A stretch of 64,000 bases of DNA from Actinoplanes italicus (GTDB taxonomy: Bacteria; Actinomycetota; Actinomycetes; Mycobacteriales; Micromonosporaceae), in the NCBI RefSeq assembly GCF_003001815.1, contig NZ_PVMZ01000040.1:1-64000 (forward strand), in the 5' to 3' direction. Below, piece by piece: positions 60,854 through 64,000 of the stretch (positions are counted from its first letter, which is position 1; every line of letters begins with the position of its first letter). The notes under the pieces were generated by a model, which saw only the letters and a program-made list of their open reading frames with translations, was not told where the DNA came from and searched no databases. Both the position numbers and the translations under genes were made by a program.

Positions 60854-62272
60854 GTGACCAGCAACTTCCCCGAACTGCCCGTCGTGATCATCGGCGCAGG
60901 CCCGGTCGGGCTCGCCGCCGCCGCGCACCTGAGCGAACGCGGTCTACCGTTCCTCGTCCTGGAAGCAGGCGACAACCCGGCCGCGGCGGTCCGCGACTGG
61001 GGCCACGTGCGGCTGTTCTCGCCGTGGCGGTTCAACATCGACCCGGCCGCCGCCCGGCTGCTCGACCACGACGGCTGGGTCCGCCCGGACGACGACAAAC
61101 TGCCCACCGGCGCCCAGCTCGCCGCCGACTACCTGCAGCCGCTGGCCGACCTGCCCGCGATCAAGCCGAACGTCCGCTACGGGTCGCGGGTCGCCGCGGT
61201 CACCCGGCTCGGCCTCGACCGGGTCCGCAGCCTCGGCCGCGAAGCCACCCCTTACCTGGTCCGCCTCGCCGACGGCGGGGACATCCTCGCCCAAGCCGTC
61301 ATCGACGCCTCCGGCACGTGGACCACCCCCAACGTGCTGGGTGCCTCCGGCATCCCCGCGCACGGCGAGACCGCCGCCGCGGGATTCGTCGAGTCGGCTC
61401 TGCCGGACGTGCTCGGCAGCGACCGGGGCCGGTTCGCCAGCCGGCACACGCTGGTCGTCGGCGCGGGCCACTCCGCCGCCAACACTTTGCTCGCCCTCGC
61501 CGAACTGGCCGAGCAGGCTCCCGGCACTGGTGTGAGCTGGGCGATCCGGGCCACCAGCCCGGCCCGCACCTACGGCGGCGAGTCCGCCGACGCTCTCCCC
61601 GCCCGCGGAGCACTCGGCTCCCGGCTGCGCGAACACGTCGAGAATGGCACGATCACCCTGTACACCGGCTTCTCCATCGACCGTGTCACCGCCGACGGTA
61701 GCCGGGTGGAGGTGTCCGACGGCGAACGGTCGGTCACCGTCGACCGGATCGTGTCGGCGACCGGGTTCCGACCCGATCACACGATCACTGGCGAGCTGCG
61801 CCTGGACCTCGACCCGATTCTCGGCTCGACCCGGGCGCTGGCGCCGCTGATCGACCCGAACGAGCACTCCTGCGGCACCGTCCCGCCGCACGGCATCGAC
61901 GAACTCACCCACCCCGAGCCGGGCTACTTCGCCATCGGCGTGAAGAGCTACGGCCGGGCCCCGACCTTCCTGCTCGCCACCGGTTACGAACAGGCCCGCT
62001 CCGTCGTCGCCGCCCTGGCCGGCGACTGGGACGCCGCCCGCGACGTGCAGCTCGACCTGCCCGAGACCGGTGTCTGCAACAGCAACCCCGTCGAGGGCGA
62101 CGACACCATCGCCGCCGGAGGCGGCTGCTGCGGCGGGCCCGCCCCGGCCGCCGTGGAGCCGGCCGGACGTGGCCTGGCCACCGGCATCGCCGGAGGGCTG
62201 CTCACCGCCCCGCTCAACCTGATCACCCTCGGCGACAAGCCCGCCGAAGGACAGACCGGCGCCTGCTGCTGA
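60854..62272 (+). CDS. arsO: ArsO-like FAD-dependent monooxygenase with CC-rich tail
   Basis: 472 residues. FAD site VVIIGAGPVGLAAAAHLSER near the N-terminus, the FMO/ArsO segment WGHVRLFSPWRFNIDPAAAR, a second nucleotide site HTLVVGAGHSAANTLLALAE, and SATGFRPDHTI and IGVKSYGRAPTFLLATGYEQ. Proteins of this type are encoded in many actinobacterial ars operons as putative flavin monooxygenases. The last 90 residues carry GVCNSNPVEG, GGGCCGGPA and a terminal GACC, cysteines suited to bind trivalent arsenic. GTG start at 60854; ribosome site weak. Substrate is likely an arsenical but unproven. Confidence 0.85.
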   Translation: MTSNFPELPVVIIGAGPVGLAAAAHLSERGLPFLVLEAGDNPAAAVRDWGHVRLFSPWRFNIDPAAARLLDHDGWVRPDDDKLPTGAQLAADYLQPLADLPAIKPNVRYGSRVAAVTRLGLDRVRSLGREATPYLVRLADGGDILAQAVIDASGTWTTPNVLGASGIPAHGETAAAGFVESALPDVLGSDRGRFASRHTLVVGAGHSAANTLLALAELAEQAPGTGVSWAIRATSPARTYGGESADALPARGALGSRLREHVENGTITLYTGFSIDRVTADGSRVEVSDGERSVTVDRIVSATGFRPDHTITGELRLDLDPILGSTRALAPLIDPNEHSCGTVPPHGIDELTHPEPGYFAIGVKSYGRAPTFLLATGYEQARSVVAALAGDWDAARDVQLDLPETGVCNSNPVEGDDTIAAGGGCCGGPAPAAVEPAGRGLATGIAGGLLTAPLNLITLGDKPAEGQTGACC

Positions 62273-62277
62273 CCCGC

Positions 62278-63546
62278 ATGAGCACCACGAACCCGCCGGC
62301 CGCCGTCCGCGGCCGGCGGGTGTCGCACGGCTGGTGGATCGTCGCCACCTTCGCCGTCACCCAGACCATCGGCTACGGCAGCCTCTACTACGCCTTCGCC
62401 GTCCTGCTCCACCCGATCGCCGCAGACCTGCACACCTCGCCCGCCGTGGTGACCGGGGCGTTCACCACCGCGATCCTCGCTCAGGCCGCAGCCGCCATAC
62501 CCGTCGGCAGATGGCTCGACCGGCACGGCGGCCGCGCCCTGATGACAACGGGCACCATCCTCGGCACCGGCATGCTCGTCGCCTGGTCGCAGACCCGTAC
62601 CGTGTGGCAGCTGTATCTGATCTTCGCCGGGCTCGGCGTGGCGATGGCGATGGCACTCTACGAGGCCGCCACCCCCGTCCTTGTCTCCTGGTTCGACGCC
62701 ACACGACGTCCGAAGGCGATCCTCGGGATGATCGTCGTCGCCGGGTTCGCCAGCACCATCTTCATGCCGCTGACCGGCTGGCTCACCGACCGGCACGGCT
62801 GGCGTACCACCCTGCTGATCCTCGCCGCCGTCTACGGCAGCGTCGCCACCCCGCTGCACCTGCTCGTCGTCCGCCGCCCACCCACCGCCGCACGCTCAGC
62901 ACGGCATGCAACCTCTGCGCACCGCCGGACTCTGATCGGGGCCGCGATCCGAGACCGCCGATTCTGGTGGCTCGCCTGCGCGTTCGTCGCCCACGCCGCC
63001 GCGATGACGACCATGACCGTCCACCTCGTCGGCTACCTGATCAGCCGCGGCCACCCGGCCACCTTCGCCGCGACCGCTGCGGGACTGCTCGGCGTCCTGT
63101 CGGTCACCGGCCGGCTCCTGCTCACTGCCACCGGCCGCCGCCTCCGCCTGCACCGCCTTGTCGCCGCGATCTTCGCGTTGCAAGCCGCCGCTGCATTCAG
63201 CCTGCCGGTGCTCGCCGGCACCCGCCTCGGAGCGGTCCTCGCCGTCACCGCCTTCGGGCTCGGCTTCGGCATCTCCAGCCTCGCCACCCCACAACTACTC
63301 GCCGACCGCTACGGAATCACCGCCTACGCCAGCATCGCCGGCACCCTCGCCGCGTTCGTCACCCTCGCCAAGGCCGGAGCGCCACTCGCCGCCGCCAGCC
63401 TGCTCAGCAGCTCTGGCGGATACCTGATCGCCCTTGCCACCATCGGCAGCGCCTGCCTGGTCGCCGCCGGAGGCATCCTCGCCCGTGCCGCATCACCGAG
63501 ACCCGCACCGGTCGAAGCCGTGTCATCCACCGCCAGACCCGGCTGA
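62278..63546 (+). CDS. MFS transporter of the arsenic operon
   Basis: 422 residues with 12 membrane helices. Begins SHGWWIVATFAVTQTIGYGS LYYAFAVLL; motif A-like loop VGRWLDRHGGRALMT; GMIVVAGFASTIFMPLTGWL TDRHGWR. It resembles the monocarboxylate/oxalate-formate branch of the MFS. MFS pumps encoded in ars operons (ArsJ, ArsK, ArsP-unrelated types) export arsenite or organoarsenicals, and this one starts 5 bases after arsO. Which arsenical it carries cannot be told. It ends 4 bases from the convergent SBF gene. Confidence 0.83.
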   Translation: MSTTNPPAAVRGRRVSHGWWIVATFAVTQTIGYGSLYYAFAVLLHPIAADLHTSPAVVTGAFTTAILAQAAAAIPVGRWLDRHGGRALMTTGTILGTGMLVAWSQTRTVWQLYLIFAGLGVAMAMALYEAATPVLVSWFDATRRPKAILGMIVVAGFASTIFMPLTGWLTDRHGWRTTLLILAAVYGSVATPLHLLVVRRPPTAARSARHATSAHRRTLIGAAIRDRRFWWLACAFVAHAAAMTTMTVHLVGYLISRGHPATFAATAAGLLGVLSVTGRLLLTATGRRLRLHRLVAAIFALQAAAAFSLPVLAGTRLGAVLAVTAFGLGFGISSLATPQLLADRYGITAYASIAGTLAAFVTLAKAGAPLAAASLLSSSGGYLIALATIGSACLVAAGGILARAASPRPAPVEAVSSTARPG

Positions 63547-63550
63547 CGGC

Positions 63551-64000
63551 TCAGAGCACCGGCACCGGCTTCGTACGGGCCAACACCAACGCCACTGGCA
63601 CACATGTCCCGTACATGATCAGCCCGTACGCCAGAACCGTGAGCACCACGGTCGGTGTCGCGGCGGCCGCGAAGAACAGGGCCAGTGTCAAGTTGCGTAC
63701 CCCGGTTGTCATCGCCAACGCCCGTCGCTGCGGCACTGATGCCGGCCATCGCAGCGCCACCGGTGTCATGCTGACGGCCACCAGCACCGCGATCACCGCG
63801 ACACCCGCCCAGCCGACCTGCGGCAACCGGCCCACACCGGTGACCAGGAAATACACGACCAGACCGGCGAGCAGCACGTCGGCCACCCGCCGTGCCACCG
63901 GATGGACCCGCTGCGCGACCTGTGGCCGCGCACGGCGCAGCCACATCCCCACTGCCAGCGGCACCACCTGACCGAGCAGCCCACCGCCCACCACCAGCAG
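63551..64000 (-). CDS. SBF/ACR3-type transporter, C-terminal part
   Basis: The last 149 codons of a gene whose start lies beyond the right edge. About five membrane helices are visible: LLGQVVPLAVGMWLRRARPQ, DVLLAGLVVYFLVTGVG, GVAVIAVLVAVSMTPVALRW, and MTTGVRNLTLALFFAAAATP TVVLTVLAYGLIMYG. The TGVRN segment in a broken helix is typical of the bile acid:sodium symporter superfamily, which includes the ACR3 arsenite pumps. The characteristic Cys of ACR3 helix 4 would be outside the window, so ACR3 versus general SBF is open. Confidence 0.75.
   Translation of the reverse strand: MLVVGGGLLGQVVPLAVGMWLRRARPQVAQRVHPVARRVADVLLAGLVVYFLVTGVGRLPQVGWAGVAVIAVLVAVSMTPVALRWPASVPQRRALAMTTGVRNLTLALFFAAAATPTVVLTVLAYGLIMYGTCVPVALVLARTKPVPVL

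Noticed and set aside
62334..63971. A 545-codon plus-strand frame overlapping the MFS gene
   Set aside because: Arg/His/Pro-rich, in the frame shifted from a clear 12-helix transporter.

Overview
The window looks like chromosome from a high-GC actinomycete. Coding frames end almost always in G or C, GTG and TTG starts are common, genes overlap by GTGA or ATGA, and a complete Streptomyces-type conservon (cvnABCD) is present. A Micromonosporaceae member such as Actinoplanes would fit, but that is inference. I see no rRNA, tRNA or CRISPR array.

Layout. The left edge (1-1300) carries the 5' end of an IS630-type element next to gene debris. From 1341 to 13304 lies a polymorphic-toxin locus: a 1561-residue secreted LamG/DNRLRE-type protein, a giant secreted RHS-repeat protein with a variable C-terminal tip, and a small DUF7919-like gene in the immunity position. 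More debris follows (13.3-14.2 kb), then a coupled operon of CPBP protease, sensor kinase and LuxR-type regulator, a GH15 glucoamylase/trehalase, and metabolic and regulatory genes (ABM monooxygenase, methyltransferase, CGNR regulator, MFS pump, nucleotidyltransferase, WYL regulator with a divergent epoxide hydrolase, AlkZ-like protein) up to 27.6 kb.

From 27.9 to 43.0 kb there is an unusual cluster: four paralogous secreted serine hydrolases (peptidase S12/class C beta-lactamase fold), a second NarL-type two-component system, a MacB/LolCDE-like ABC transporter, a DMT-family exporter, a GNAT enzyme and two small membrane proteins. Five of the intergenic regions here share an 18-base motif. 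It lies at a nearly constant 85-93 bases before three of the four hydrolase genes and the ABC transporter gene, and as a perfect palindrome before the kinase gene, which suggests a single regulon controlled by the local response regulator. This is the strongest candidate for an undescribed system in the window.

An alcohol-dehydrogenase-like/MerR operon (43.2-44.7 kb) is followed by an indole prenyltransferase plus tryptophanase pair (45.3-47.8 kb), which should make a prenylated indole, and the convergent conservon cvnABCD (47.8-51.7 kb).

The right end (52.7-64 kb) is an arsenic/metal resistance island. One arm, reading left, has an ArsR-phosphatase fusion regulator, three ArsC-type proteins, an aquaporin and a truncated thioredoxin reductase. 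The other reads mostly right: a MerR regulator with a small Cys-pair membrane protein, a broken ynfA, an arsR reading left, a four-CC-motif peptide, an M28 peptidase, a second arsR-family gene, an ArsN-like acetyltransferase, an ArsO-like flavoprotein ending in CC motifs and an MFS pump. The window ends inside a leftward SBF/ACR3-type transporter. Broken genes (sigma-factor, AbrB-like, trxB, CC-protein and ynfA relics) mark the junctions of this island.
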